Shown here one piece after another: positions 9,466 to 19,560 of a stretch of DNA of 27,485 nucleotides (position 1 is the first letter of the stretch; every line of letters starts with the position of its first letter). The position numbers and the translations under genes were made by a program. The DNA is from Chara braunii (lineage: Eukaryota > Streptophyta > Charophyceae > Charales > Characeae), in the NCBI GenBank assembly GCA_003427395.1, contig BFEA01000151.1:1714562-1742046 (forward strand), in the 5' to 3' direction. Below the pieces are notes generated by a model, which was not told where the DNA came from, ran no database searches, and saw only the letters and a program-made list of their open reading frames with translations.

Positions 9466-11427
9466 GTTTTTCGGACCTTATTAAGCGACGTCCCCGTCAC
9501 GTCGGACAATCAAAGCTATAAACACAACCACATCTGCTGACGGGGAAGTAACCATTCCGATTCTCCGGCTCGACTCCGTTCAATGTGTTCTTATCAACCT
9601 GCTCCCGTCACAGCGTTCCTCTGCCAGGGTTTCAACCTAGGTCTCCCACGTCCTGGCCTCGGAGTTAGGGGATACTTTGTTCCGTACTACAGCGTACTAC
9701 CCGCACGCAGGTAGTAGGTTGATAGTCCTCTCCCTTCGTCGTAGACATCTGCCGGTTCACCGTTGGGTGTCCTGTTTAGTCATCGTCCCACGTACGGGGT
9801 CATAACTTAGGACGCGGGCCCTAACCGAGACCTTTCAAAGTACGGGGCATCTTTAGCACCCAAATGATAATGCTTACCATCTCAAATATCCAATCATAAT
9901 GAACGCCCATCTTGAAGTCTAACACAGGTGGCTTCAGGTCTTCATCTTGGCCCATCATGGAACGACCGATCACGCCGGATCCACGGCCCACCTCGTTGTT
10001 ATGTAGCGATGGTGCCCTCGTTGGTTACGCAACGATAAGCAACTCTTCCTATCTTGGTACCCCGAAGGGTCCCGACTCTTGACCTAATCGACCCCAATGA
10101 CTTTCCCTCTAGCTAAACCTCTCTGGGTGGCCGACCCTTCAAGACTTAACCTTGGGTAAGCCATGGTCTCGCTGCCAGGTTGCGCCGGTCAGCGGCCCTC
10201 GCTGAGAGTTAGGTTCTACAGTTCCAGCGATGCTAAGTACAACCCCTTAGCTTGGCCTCACAAACTATGTCCCTGAGACTGACTCCCTTGTGGTCTGACA
10301 CTTTCTTTCTTTCAAAATTCTCAAAACAACCAAAGGATCACATACCAGCTACCCACGGGACTACGTGGAGGGATAGTGCATTTCTCAATAATTCCAACAA
10401 ATTCCTCAGTAATTTCACAGGGCCGTGCCTCCCTTACTTTGATCAACAGTAGGTGAGGTCACACGTCTTTTTAGGGACATCTCTCGAAATACGTTCCAAG
10501 GTTCCATCATAATTGCCAGAAATTTTTATCCATTATTCTTACAAAATATTTGCCCTTTCCTCGTTAAACTTTTGCATACACACAAAACTTTATTATCATT
10601 ATAGCATCTTTTTTGAGTGTTCTCACAAATTTCATCATTTCAAGAAAGTTCAATCGGTCATTGGACTTTCCTCTCTTTTTTTCGAGCCACACAGAAGACA
10701 CAACCTTGGTTGTGACCTTTCCATCTATCCTCATTCCATCTGGATAAAACACATCATCTCATCTCTTTCTCAAAAATCTGAGAGCGCTTTCACCTATTGT
10801 ACTTTGGGTTCCACTTGTCATTGGGACACGGAGGTGCAAGTACAGCGAAAGAAAGTGCAGATCACTTCACTTCACAACATTCACTTCATCACACCATCAT
10901 CCATATGGGCAAGTCCACAACTGAGAGTGAGTGTGACACACCATACACAGCAAAAAAACAGATTTGGAGACTCACATATGCACACAGGATACGGGGCCCT
11001 GCAATGAGCAAAGACTCCCGTCCTTATAAAAAAATCAAAGTGTTATACAAAGAGTTCAAGTATCCCTCAAGGGATCACAGTATCCAACAAAGAATCAGGG
11101 CATCCAAGTACCAAGGTATCAAAAAATCGACAGTCACTCCTCACTACTCTAGATGGTAAGAGAACCATAACTTTACACAAGGGTCTTTAACACTCCACAC
11201 CACATCTGCGAAAAAGAGAAAAATAGTCAGAACTATATACAGTGTTATCTTATGTATAGACAAGTCCATAACGTGAAAGTAGACATCTCACTACTGGCTC
11301 AACTGACTGATGTACATGGGTCTGATCCAATCCTCTATCCCTCTATATACAAGTAACCATTAGTCAGAGAGTCAGAGATGCCGTACTTATACTAGACTCA
11401 ACCTTTCCGGACCTTATTAAAAAAATC
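9466..11427. other. Non-coding stretch between candidate LTR and gag, element A
   Basis: No recognisable gene. CGGACCTTATTAA occurs just after the candidate LTR edge (9472) and again at 11409, 20 bp from the gag stop. The rest is unstructured to my eye. A 164-codon plus-strand open frame at 10513-11007 has no recognisable domain and lies in AT-rich DNA. The counterpart in B is 21924-24101. Confidence 0.5.
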
Positions 11428-13703
11428 CTACTCCTGATCACTCATGATCTCCTGCAGCTGCCTATACAACTCTGCCCTCACCCCATCACGAGTCTTAGGA
11501 ACCAGGATGCCATTTCTATCTCTCCACACTCCAAATGACTCTCTGGTAACCAACCCATTTGCCTCGTCCTTGAGGCTCTTGGAGCAGTCATCAAATCAAT
11601 GTTTGCCCTTTTTGCAGTAGAAGCATTTTTCAACCTTCTTCTGAGACATCTTGTCTCCTTCCTGCGAAGGTACTGATGACGGGACTTCAGTGGCCCTACT
11701 CGTGACCTCCTGCTGCGGCGCCTCTGGGGAAGTGGGGCAGGTCGCTCTGTCGCCTATTGGCACCACCTGCTTGCCGACACGTCCTTCTGGCCTCGAACCA
11801 GTGGCCCAAGATCCCAAAGCGTCCCGCAACCCTGCCACCAGAGGCATATCCCGAGGTACAACCGATCCCTGACGTTCCTTTAAGTCCACTCTCAACTCAA
11901 TCTCAACCATGGTCTGGGCCACGCTCTCCTGACCGTCCTGTTGCCCCACGGTCTCTCCCTGGGCTGTAGGTAAGACTACTTCAACTCCTATAGCCTTTAT
12001 TGGTGGCCTCTCTTCTGGCATCGCTGGCTCTTGCCCAAGTATCAGGCCAGCCGACATCCTCCACTCAAACCCTCCGACCTCTGAGTCCCTCTCAGCCAGT
12101 GTCCCTTGCGGCTCCAACATCTCTTTGCCTATAAGGGGAATCTCTTCACCTTCCTGTTGGTCTGCCTTTTCTCCTTTCCTTTGACAGTTGAAGGCCTCTT
12201 CTGCATGTTGTTCCCTGATCTCAAACCCTTGGATCTCTGTCCAATCCACCACTGCAGTAGGGGCCTGTCGCGAACATCTGGCCTCGAGGTCTTATATCCT
12301 CTTTTCCCATTCAGCCTCCTTTGCTTGGAAGGAGATCTATTGCGCCTGGAGATAGGCCCTTAGGACATCATTGACCTTGTTAAGGGTTTTGTTGACTTGC
12401 CCGACGGCCTCGTTCTCCGCCCAAACTTTCTCCATATTTGCTTTCACAGCCTCCACCTCTTTGCTCTGCCTTTTCAATTCCTTCTTCAACTCTTCAATCT
12501 CTCTTTTCCATTCCACCCTCTGGCCATACGCTTTCTGTGCCACCTTTGTCAGCCTCTCTCCAACCTTCTGATCCGAGGCTCTGGCTGCTGCGAAGCCTTC
12601 CTTCATCGCGCCCCTCAGGTTGAGTAGGTCTGTAGAGACCAAATTCACCCCCATCTCCTGATGATGCCCTCCTGACCTTACTGTAGCGTCCATCAGCTTG
12701 TCAAAGTTGACCCATACCTCTGAGAATAGTGGAAGGTCCTCCTCCTGAGTGCAAGTGCCCTTACCCCTTTTGTTATCCACCTCCTCAGGCTTTTTTCCCT
12801 CCTTCATCCTCTCATGCAGCTCTGCAAGGTTCTTCATCCTGAGCTGAACCTTGATCTCCTGATCTCTTGCCGCTCTCTCTTTCCTGTTCAGTTCTTTCTC
12901 CTGGGCAAACTGCTCCTCCTTCTGTTCCTACACATGTGGCTCATGAGGCATGTCTGGTTCTAGGTCTGACATAGGACAATCCATCTCCCCTTGAGCAGGC
13001 TGCGGAGGCACCCCTGAACCACCTGATCCTCCTGCTCTCTCGTGCCTATGGGATCTGTGCCCCTTTCTCCTGTCCTCCCTCTGAGTCCCTGAAGACATGC
13101 CTTGCTCAAAGGTTCTTCTTTCAGCCGTCTTTGGTTCCCTCCTTCACTTTTCCAGACTTCCTCGCACACCGGCCTGACGTGCTGGGGTATAGTAGTTCCA
13201 CATTGACTTCTTGCAATGTCCCCAACTCATAGCAGGCGCCACAATAGATCTGACGAAGGATCTGATGTGTCGTCTTACATACAGAAGAAAACTTCCCATT
13301 CACTGCTCTTCTGAGATATCGAGCTCATCCGCATACCGGTCGTAGGCCCATAGGAATTCCCCCAGGTTAGTGGAGTCAAATCGAATGGGCTGCCCGTCTC
13401 TCCCCACTGGTGATGGGTGCAAACCCTCCATATTTCTCGCAAAATCCTGCCAGGTTAGCAACTCCCTGACAAGGCTGGCAATGGGGTCTGTCCACTCGCC
13501 TGTGCCTCACACCTCTCTCAACATCCTGGTGCCATCCCAGCAAACTCCCGCGCATGCCTCTGGAACTCAATCAGGAACAACTCAATGTTCCCTCCCTGGA
13601 AAACCGGAGGCCTGCCCTCTCTCCTGGTGCCCATCTGCATCCTCTGTCTGGTTGCCCCCAGAGGGGTTTCCACTGCCTCTGCCCCTCCCCTACCTCTTGG
13701 CAT
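11428..13703 (-). pseudogene. gag: Gag of element A, broken
   Basis: Gag forms the cytoplasmic particle that packages retrotransposon RNA. Start: ATG at 13701-13703, giving MPRGRGG and then a typical PPVFQGG-NIELFL-EF entry to the gag core. After a frameshift near 13520-13535 one minus frame runs to the TAG at 11428-11430. In order it holds the gag core (about 13500-13150, with WQDFARNMEG, FLWAYDRYADEL and KKSMWNYY), a Gly/Ser-rich linker (about 13030), a long charged coiled coil (about 12925-12340, rich in Glu, Lys and Gln), an acidic Pro/Glu-rich stretch, and a CCHC zinc knuckle (11584-11625, spacing C-2-C-4-H-4-C). In-frame stops lie at 13507, 13300, 13144, 12928, 12337, 12292 and 11596, the last inside the knuckle. 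At about 750 codons it is full length but dead. It follows an integrase rather than preceding pol. Confidence 0.85.
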
Positions 13704-13940
13704 GGCTGCCCTAAGTGGTGTCAAGCCTACACAACAAGGAGGAGACAAACAGGTGCACACGGAGGGTAAGCAGGTTGGGTAAGCACAACAGGAGACAGAC
13801 ATAGCCCTCCCACAACTATCCCAGCTATCTGCATAACTACGTTTGCATACATACATACACGAGTCTAACCAAGAAATCACAATCCGTCACGCTATCCTAC
13901 TAGGAACAATATCCCATACATTCTACTTATACTGATATTT

Positions 13941-13950
13941 GTATATAAAA
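13941..13950 (-). promoter_or_regulatory. TATA-like box between integrase and gag A
   Basis: On the minus strand TTTTATATAC lies 238 bp upstream of the gag ATG. Closer to the ATG (about 13730-13755) a pyrimidine run ends in TTGTTGTGTAG, resembling a splice acceptor. Either could serve separate gag expression, but both are short and common by chance. Confidence 0.25.
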
Positions 13951-13966
13951 TGCTCAGAGAGTGACT

Positions 13967-14889
13967 CTAACTGGTGCGGTCCATGCTCACCTCATCTCGC
14001 GCCACGAACTTCTTCAGCCTCGAGCCTGACACCTAGTCTTTCCACGCCGTCCCATTCAGCTCCTCAATCTGATAGGTACCATGTTCACCACACCTGGTGA
14101 CCCTGTACGGTCCCAACCACCTCTTGTCCAGCTTCCGTGACCACTGCTTTTCCAAGGATGAGTCATATAACAACACAATGTCTCCCACCTTGAGGGGTTC
14201 TTTCCTTACCCTCGCCATCTTATCCCACCTGTACTTGTCTTGGGTACAGTTGGCCGCCTCTCTACTCGCTGCTACCTCAATTTTGTCCTCTATAGCGTCA
14301 ATCTGACATGCCCTTAAGTCAAGCAGTTCCTCAAACGTCAGATCAGTCTCGAGGTCCTGCCGTCTCCAAGTTTTTAGGAAGCTCTCGATAGGAAACGTTG
14401 TGTGCCTGCCATACCATAATGTGGCCGGTGCGTAGCCGGTGCTTCTCCTGACAGTAATATTATCCACAAAGAAAGCAACCCTTAGAAAATTCGGCCACTG
14501 ATTGGGTCTGCCATCAGTCCACTTGGCGAGCAGATTTGTAATGGTGCTATGCCCTCTCTCCACAGGTGCATTAGCTTGAGGGTGACCGCAGTAGTGTACT
14601 CGGCGATTACCCTATACCTCTTCAAGAGTGCCTTCACTTCCGCACAGGTGAACTCGGACCCTCTATCCATAACAAACCTGGAGACAGAGGGGTAACGCAG
14701 GTAATACTCTTCGATGCATCGGGTCAGCGTTTCCCCAGTCTTCGTGCGAATGACCCTGCCATCTACAAATCTAGAGAGGTTCTCCCGCGCATCGAAGATA
14801 AAGTTATAACTCCCTATTCCCAGCGACATTGCCAACAGATTCAGGTGCACGACCGCTCCAACTTCGCGAACATACCTTGGGTGAAGCGG
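13967..14889 (-). pseudogene. pol: Ty3/gypsy integrase, 5' part displaced and frame broken
   Basis: Integrase inserts retrotransposon cDNA into chromosomes. The C-terminal ~300 codons of a Ty3/gypsy pol are visible. Catalytic core: the first acidic position (VHLNLLAM, 14839-14841) is Asn where Asp is expected; the second Asp lies in FVMDRGSEF (14665-14667); the Glu lies in PVERGHS (14558-14560). The last two are separated by 35 residues once a 1-nt loss near 14585-14600 is allowed for, the classic D35E spacing. HPQANAPVERGH marks the frame change. The C-terminal GPY/F-type module reads KRWLGPYRV (about 14090), with no chromodomain. A TAG at 14033-14035 precedes 21 further in-frame codons ending at 13967. 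At 14889 the gene is cut by the LTR terminus of element B; the upstream pol should continue beyond B, outside the window. Wording resembles Chara retroelement pol from memory. Confidence 0.92.
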
Positions 14890-14949
14890 TGTCGAGCGCA
14901 TCGGTCCGACACCTCACGTGGCAGCGCGGGACCCTCTCGGCCACGTCCT

Positions 14950-15140
14950 GCAGGAGTTGGACCAACCTCGTCACGAACACACAAATGGAGCTTCCTTAGG
15001 CCGCTCCGGCCGAGTGCGCCAGCCATACCTCTCGCGAGCCCCTANGCAGGAGTTGGACCAACCTCGTCACGAACACACAAATGGAGCTTCCTTAGGCCGC
15101 TCCGGCCGAGTGCGCCAGCCATACCTCTCGCGAGCCCCTA
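14950..15140. other. Exact 95-bp duplication around a single N (assembly join)
   Basis: 14950-15044 and 15046-15140 are identical and separated by one N. The same 95 bp forms the last bases of the window (27391-27485). An exact repeat of this fixed length at a join, and at the other end of the contig, fits two contigs overlapping by K-1 bases in a K=96 de Bruijn graph rather than a biological duplication. Confidence 0.85.
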
Positions 15141-15801
15141 CGACAGNATAGNGCCAAGCGAGGCACAACTTACCTCCACCTTACGGGAGNTGTNACCTCC
15201 CTTCGNTGGGCGTATCCNCNCCGAGCTACCAGTCCACAATACGAAAGNTNATCAATTGCAATCGNAGAGGTGGANCANCCGAGGGCGTTTCTCGTTCGCT
15301 GNNGCATAGGGGGCANGCNCGGTAATACGCCTATCGGACCCGCACGTGGACCGACATCTCGGGGGGGNCTGAAGTCCCAAGCGCNGCCCGTCGTCGGTCG
15401 ACTAGGACGCATCCCACACGCCANGCGCACACCACTTTACGAACACACATACACACAGAACAACACATATACGAAACGACACAACACAAACAACGCGACA
15501 ACGCTCCTAGCCCNTCGGTAGNCAACCCATAACTTTCCGATGCAGAAATCGGATAGGCGTNGCGCGCGAGACTTAGTATAAAACCNCGNGGACGCANGGC
15601 CTACTCNTATCNACTAGCAATGNAAANGTACGCAAGCAGTNGCAATGACNGCGTACCATGTAGTACCCATACTCACGCGGTCCTCGTTAATATCGGGGTT
15701 CGCGTTCGACACTCAAGTNTCGGCTGACACGNGCCTTGAGGGTTAATCTCTCGACGNTGGACAACCGNCATGCGCGGTTAAAGATCACACACCCTCTTCT
15801 G

Positions 15802-15864
15802 CACTCTGTGCAGAGTGGGTGGTACACTTGTCCATACGTGTGGTGGCAGTCGTTTCTTACTGCC
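15802..15864. repeat. Two perfect stem-loops in LTR B
   Basis: CACTCTG-TG-CAGAGTG at 15802-15817 and GGCAGT/ACTGCC at 15845-15864. The first sits where A has GCACC-ATGA-GGTGC (1665-1678), both preceded by CTTCT. Confidence 0.55.
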
Positions 15865-15929
15865 CTTGAGANGAGCCCNACTCNAGGCNTGGACAAAAGT
15901 CAAGGGGTTTGACTTTGACGGCTGCCACG

Positions 15930-16690
15930 GACTACAACGTCCAACTATAAAATTCTAANAANNAAAATCATCCAATAAAATAAATAAACATCCCACCACT
16001 TATACATAAAATCAGATATCGAGATAATAACAAAATAAGGGAAAACATAGATCCATCGGGTATGCAGATCGTGCGACGCATGGTTGTCATTCTCACTGCC
16101 TCCAAGGTATGGCTCATATACCAAGCTGCAAAATANTAACCTNCATAGAACATAGACANACACAATAGCCACATTGCNATACACCANTGTGGTCAACTNT
16201 NCTGTTCCCTGTAACTCACACCACGCCTCACACTCAAGCCTCAGTCATAGTCAAAATCTCCATAAATCTCACAAGTTCTTTATAATGGCCATTGAAAGAA
16301 GTCCAGTTAAAACCTTCAAAGAAACATATCAAGTCTCAGGGTTAAGGCAATCAAGTTGAGGTACAAGTATAAGCAAAGTTGTGTCATGAGCCGACAAGTC
16401 GGCGATCAACCAACCAACCTGTTATCAGTGATAACAGAAGATGATCCTCAAGGGATCAAGCTGAATCTAGTCCTGAACTTGAATCAAACGATCAAGAGGA
16501 CCTGTAACATATGACAGGTCAATGCCCCAGGCTAAAACCATAAGCCCCTGGAGAATAATCTCCATATTTTATTTCCTCTCAAAATCTCGCATGATAACTA
16601 AGTCTAAGTCTACCGTTAAGCCAACGCCCAAAGAAAGGTAGACTCATGACATGATCTCCCCTATTTAGGGTGGATTGCCAAAGTCACCAC
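15930..16690. other. AT-rich non-coding part of element B
   Basis: No gene seen. Contains several Ns and an inverted repeat GTTATCAGTGATAAC near 16422, shared with A (about 2503). Short open frames have no recognisable domains. Confidence 0.5.
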
Positions 16691-17290
16691 CTGTCAAAAT
16701 ATAATCTAACTCCTTTAATCTAAGAAAATTTCGACAGCGCTTCCCGTAGGAAAAGTGCCTTCTCAGAATTTATACAACTCCATATATAAAAACAGAAATC
16801 ATCTTCAACCTTCCAAAGTCAAATTTTGTCCAACTCCCTGAATTAGCAAAAATTTGGGCATCACTCCCTTTAGAAAAAAAGACTTCCCAGATTTTTACTC
16901 AGCCAGATATATAAAAATAAGACAAGTTGAACTTTTAGAAAGTTAAATTTTGACTAACTCATTGGATTTGCAGAAATTTCGGCAGCGCTTCCCGTAGAGA
17001 AAGTAGCTTACCAAAATTTATACAAAGCCAAGTTCAGAATCTATAATGACTTTGACTTCTCAAGGTTCAATTTTATCTAACTCCCTGAATTAACAAAAAT
17101 TTGGGCAGCACTCCCTTTAAAAAGGAAGACTCTCCAAATTTTTACTAAGTCATATATGAAAGTCAGATAAATTAAACTCTGAAAAAATAAAATCTGACTA
17201 ACTCCTTGGTTTTGTAGAAATTTCGGCAGCGCTTCCCGCAGAGAAAGTAGCTTGCCAAGATTTATACAAAGCCAGGTATAAAAATTGCTC
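16690..17290. repeat. Five ~120-bp tandem units in two alternating types
   Basis: Each unit starts with a CTAACTCC or CCAACTCC box (about 16708, 16828, 16951, 17077, 17201) and then carries either TTTCG(A/G)CAGCGCTTCCCG (units 1, 3, 5) or TTTGGGCA(T/G)CACTCCCTTTA (units 2, 4). The strict alternation implies a ~242-bp higher-order unit. A has two units of the first type only (2740-2880). No reading frame is maintained. Confidence 0.85.
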
Positions 17291-17544
17291 CCCGAAAATG
17301 CAGAAATCGATCTAAGTAAAATAAACTTCGCTCAGAAAATGCAGGAATTGAAAACTAACTTCTATGGCTTCAGCACGTGGTGAGCATCTAAAGCAACTAC
17401 CTGTCAAACTGACACTTAGACAAGGTAGTCACATGCAAGCCAAAACCACAAAGGTAAGTACTCTCACCATCCCAAGACGTCCTTTACAAACAATAGTTCA
17501 TGGTCTTTCAATGATTTATCCCTTTATACCCTGCTTACATAAGG

Positions 17545-18480
17545 CGTAAAGTCAGGCCACCCAAACTTATGGGACAAGCCTAACTTAGTCATTGAATATA
17601 CATAAAACAAAGGGCACAACTACTTCTCTCTTCTTTAGGGCATGCGACTAAGTCATTCATCTTAGCAACAATGCTTAGTCACCCTGAACTGTTTAATATC
17701 TAAGTTTTATATACTTCTCTAAACTTAGTCTTCAAGGTGGGTGTAGGACTGGGCCATTCATCTTAGAAACAATGCTCATCCGACCCAAGTTACCTTCAAT
17801 TATATTCTTAAATTGTACTCTCTTCAGTTTACGATAAGCTATAGTCAGACCATCCAATCTTATGGAACCCGTGTTTGACTAACCTGTTTTTAAATAGAAT
17901 AATAATAATGTATAGCCAAATTATAGCATTGGGTTCCAACATGTGCGAGGCTTCGAGCCAGACCCCCTGAACTTACAGAAGGATCTAACTCTCTGCCAGA
18001 TTCATTTCTCTCTAAACCATTATATGTGTGACATCGAGTCAAACCCTATGAACTTATAGAAGAATCTGCCCCTTTGCCAAAGATTACTTCTTCAGAATAA
18101 AAGCAGGAAGAGACTGAGCTTCCTGAACTTACAGAACAGCTCGGTCCCCTCGTTCAGAAACAAAAGAAACTTAGGAAAACCCAAAGAAACAAGGCAATTC
18201 AAGGCACAAAAACTTATTAAGCACCCTTAGTCCCTGAAAATCAATCGCAATCAACCCCTCGCCAGTCAGAGCAGTCAGGTCACCTAAGCTTATAGAACGT
18301 CCTGACCCTCCATGCAATTAAGAACATTAGGTCTCCCCAAACTGATGGGGACATCCTAGCCTCCAAAACACTCAGACCCCCTAAACTTAAAGAAGAGTGT
18401 TACGCTCGAATCAAACCAAAAGAAACGAAGCACTAGGTTTTCCTTAACTTATGGGGACTTTCCAGCCTTTGTGACCCAGC
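17545..18480. repeat. Stem-loop array of element B (about 12 units)
   Basis: Same plan as 3247-4440 but with different stems. Inner stems around the AACTTA-type loop: CCCA-AACTTA-TGGG (about 17560), CTG-AACTTA-CAG (about 17970 and 18123), TCCA-ATCTTA-TGGA (about 17853), CCCCA-AACTGA-TGGGG (18335-18350). Outer arms: GACTAAG/CTTAGTC (17646-17680), AGTCAGAC/GTTTGACT (17843-17880), GACTGAGCT/AGCTCGGTC (18112-18146), GTCAGG/CCTGAC (18274-18306), TAGG/CCTA (18328-18358). Compared with A, both strands of the stem change together, which supports base pairing rather than primary sequence as the conserved property. Confidence 0.85.
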
Positions 18481-18741
18481 CACACATCATGCAATCAAAA
18501 CAGTCTTCCATCCTCCCTTTTCCCAGATGCGTTCCCCTTTTAAAAAAAGCTTTCAGTCAAACAACAAGGCTGAAACTGACATTAAACATACATTCCTATA
18601 CTTAGTCGTGTTTTGTCCTGAAAGTCAAACTGAAAAGTCCAAATAGGGTTGCACACCATATACTCAGTTGGATATGCAATGGGAAATACAGATAGGGGTT
18701 ATAACCGGGTTTATAGAGGGAAAGCAACGGTTACCTTTAAG

Positions 18742-19000
18742 TTCCCTGCCTCCAGAACTCCTCCTAAGTTCCGACAGAGCTCCTGCAATCGGTGGGTGGA
18801 CTCCCCACAGAGTCTTGATGCGGACCTACGGGTCGCAATCCAGCCTGCCGCCTTCCTCTGAGAACCAATAGATCAGACGTAGAGTAAAAACGGTAGAGGG
18901 AGATAGGTTTAAGTCTCTCAGATCCAAGAAGGGTGCACTCAGACTCGCTGGAGAGGGCCTTGTTATCTAGATGCGCCTGAGGGCCCCACAATGATGGCCA
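18742..19000. other. Conserved islands of element B
   Basis: Counterparts of 4681-4799 and 4891-4940. Differences between copies in the first island include several C/T and G/A changes. Position relative to the stem-loop array is the same in both elements, 200-260 bp beyond its right end. Confidence 0.55.
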
Positions 19001-19099
19001 AGTAACAATCAACTTGGCCAAACTTCAGTCATACTGTCGACGTCAACCTCTTGGCGACTTCTCAACTCGCAACACCACCTCCCTTGCAGTTCAACCACT

Positions 19100-19560
19100 C
19101 CCTTTACACCGTATACCTGTTGTACAACTCAGCAATCTGTAACCGCTCGCCGACACGCATGCCCAGCAGCCGCCCGCAACAGCATAGCGAATAACAGGAG
19201 GCAGCAGCAAGTCAACCGTGCATAGTTGATCATAAGAGTGCCACAGTTGCAACCTGGTCCCCCAATCAGTCGTATGAGTCGCTTAAGAGGGGGAAGACGC
19301 AGTCCGCGGTTGCAATGATTGGTTCAACGAGCCATACGCCATCCAATAGGTGAGTTCGGCAACCTCCTCCNCCTGTNCGTATTAGGCTCAGCAATCGNTG
19401 NTGCANCTCAATAGCCGAGGCAGACTTGTAGAGCCCGCAACAAATAGCAGCGTGGGAATACTGTGGCTCTTGGCTCAAAGCTGGCAGCACNCTGCCCCNC
19501 GCGTCAACCGCGATGGTCTCTCTTTCAACACNGNAATCACCTGCTCTTTTCGGTCAACAG
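19100..19560. repeat. CAG-rich block of element B
   Basis: Plus strand rich in CAGCAG, GCAACAG and GGCAGCAGCAAG, with several Ns. Corresponds to 4985-6660 in A but about 1.2 kb shorter, so this block expands or contracts quickly. Confidence 0.5.

Larger units (their letters stand above)
855..13703 (-). mobile_element. Element A: gag-only LTR retrotransposon, 5' end missing
   Basis: The element reads right to left. Its left edge begins TGTCGAGC, matching the outer termini of element B at 14890 and 27331, and the following ~400 bp (CGCTCCGGCCGAGTGCGCCA at about 930-955, the CGAGGGCGTTTCTCGTTCGCT run near 1120) is co-linear with 14890-15430. Shared landmarks continue in order with B: stem-loop array, two conserved islands, CAG-rich block, pyrimidine-rich block, palindrome, then gag. 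No protease, reverse transcriptase or RNase H is visible between gag (ending 11428) and the LTR edge. There is no primer-binding site, leader or 5' LTR upstream of gag; an integrase lies there instead. Known background: non-autonomous gag-bearing LTR elements exist in plants. That A is one of them is inference. Confidence 0.7.

Noticed and set aside
10513-11007. Plus-strand open frame of 164 codons
   Set aside because: No recognisable domain, overlapped by another frame, and no counterpart in element B.
14950-15140. Biological tandem duplication in the LTR
   Set aside because: Exact identity, a single N at the joint and the same 95-mer at the window end point to an assembly overlap.
15577-15583. 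TATAAAA on the plus strand of LTR B
   Set aside because: Wrong strand for element B and not conserved in A, which has CATAAGA at the corresponding place.
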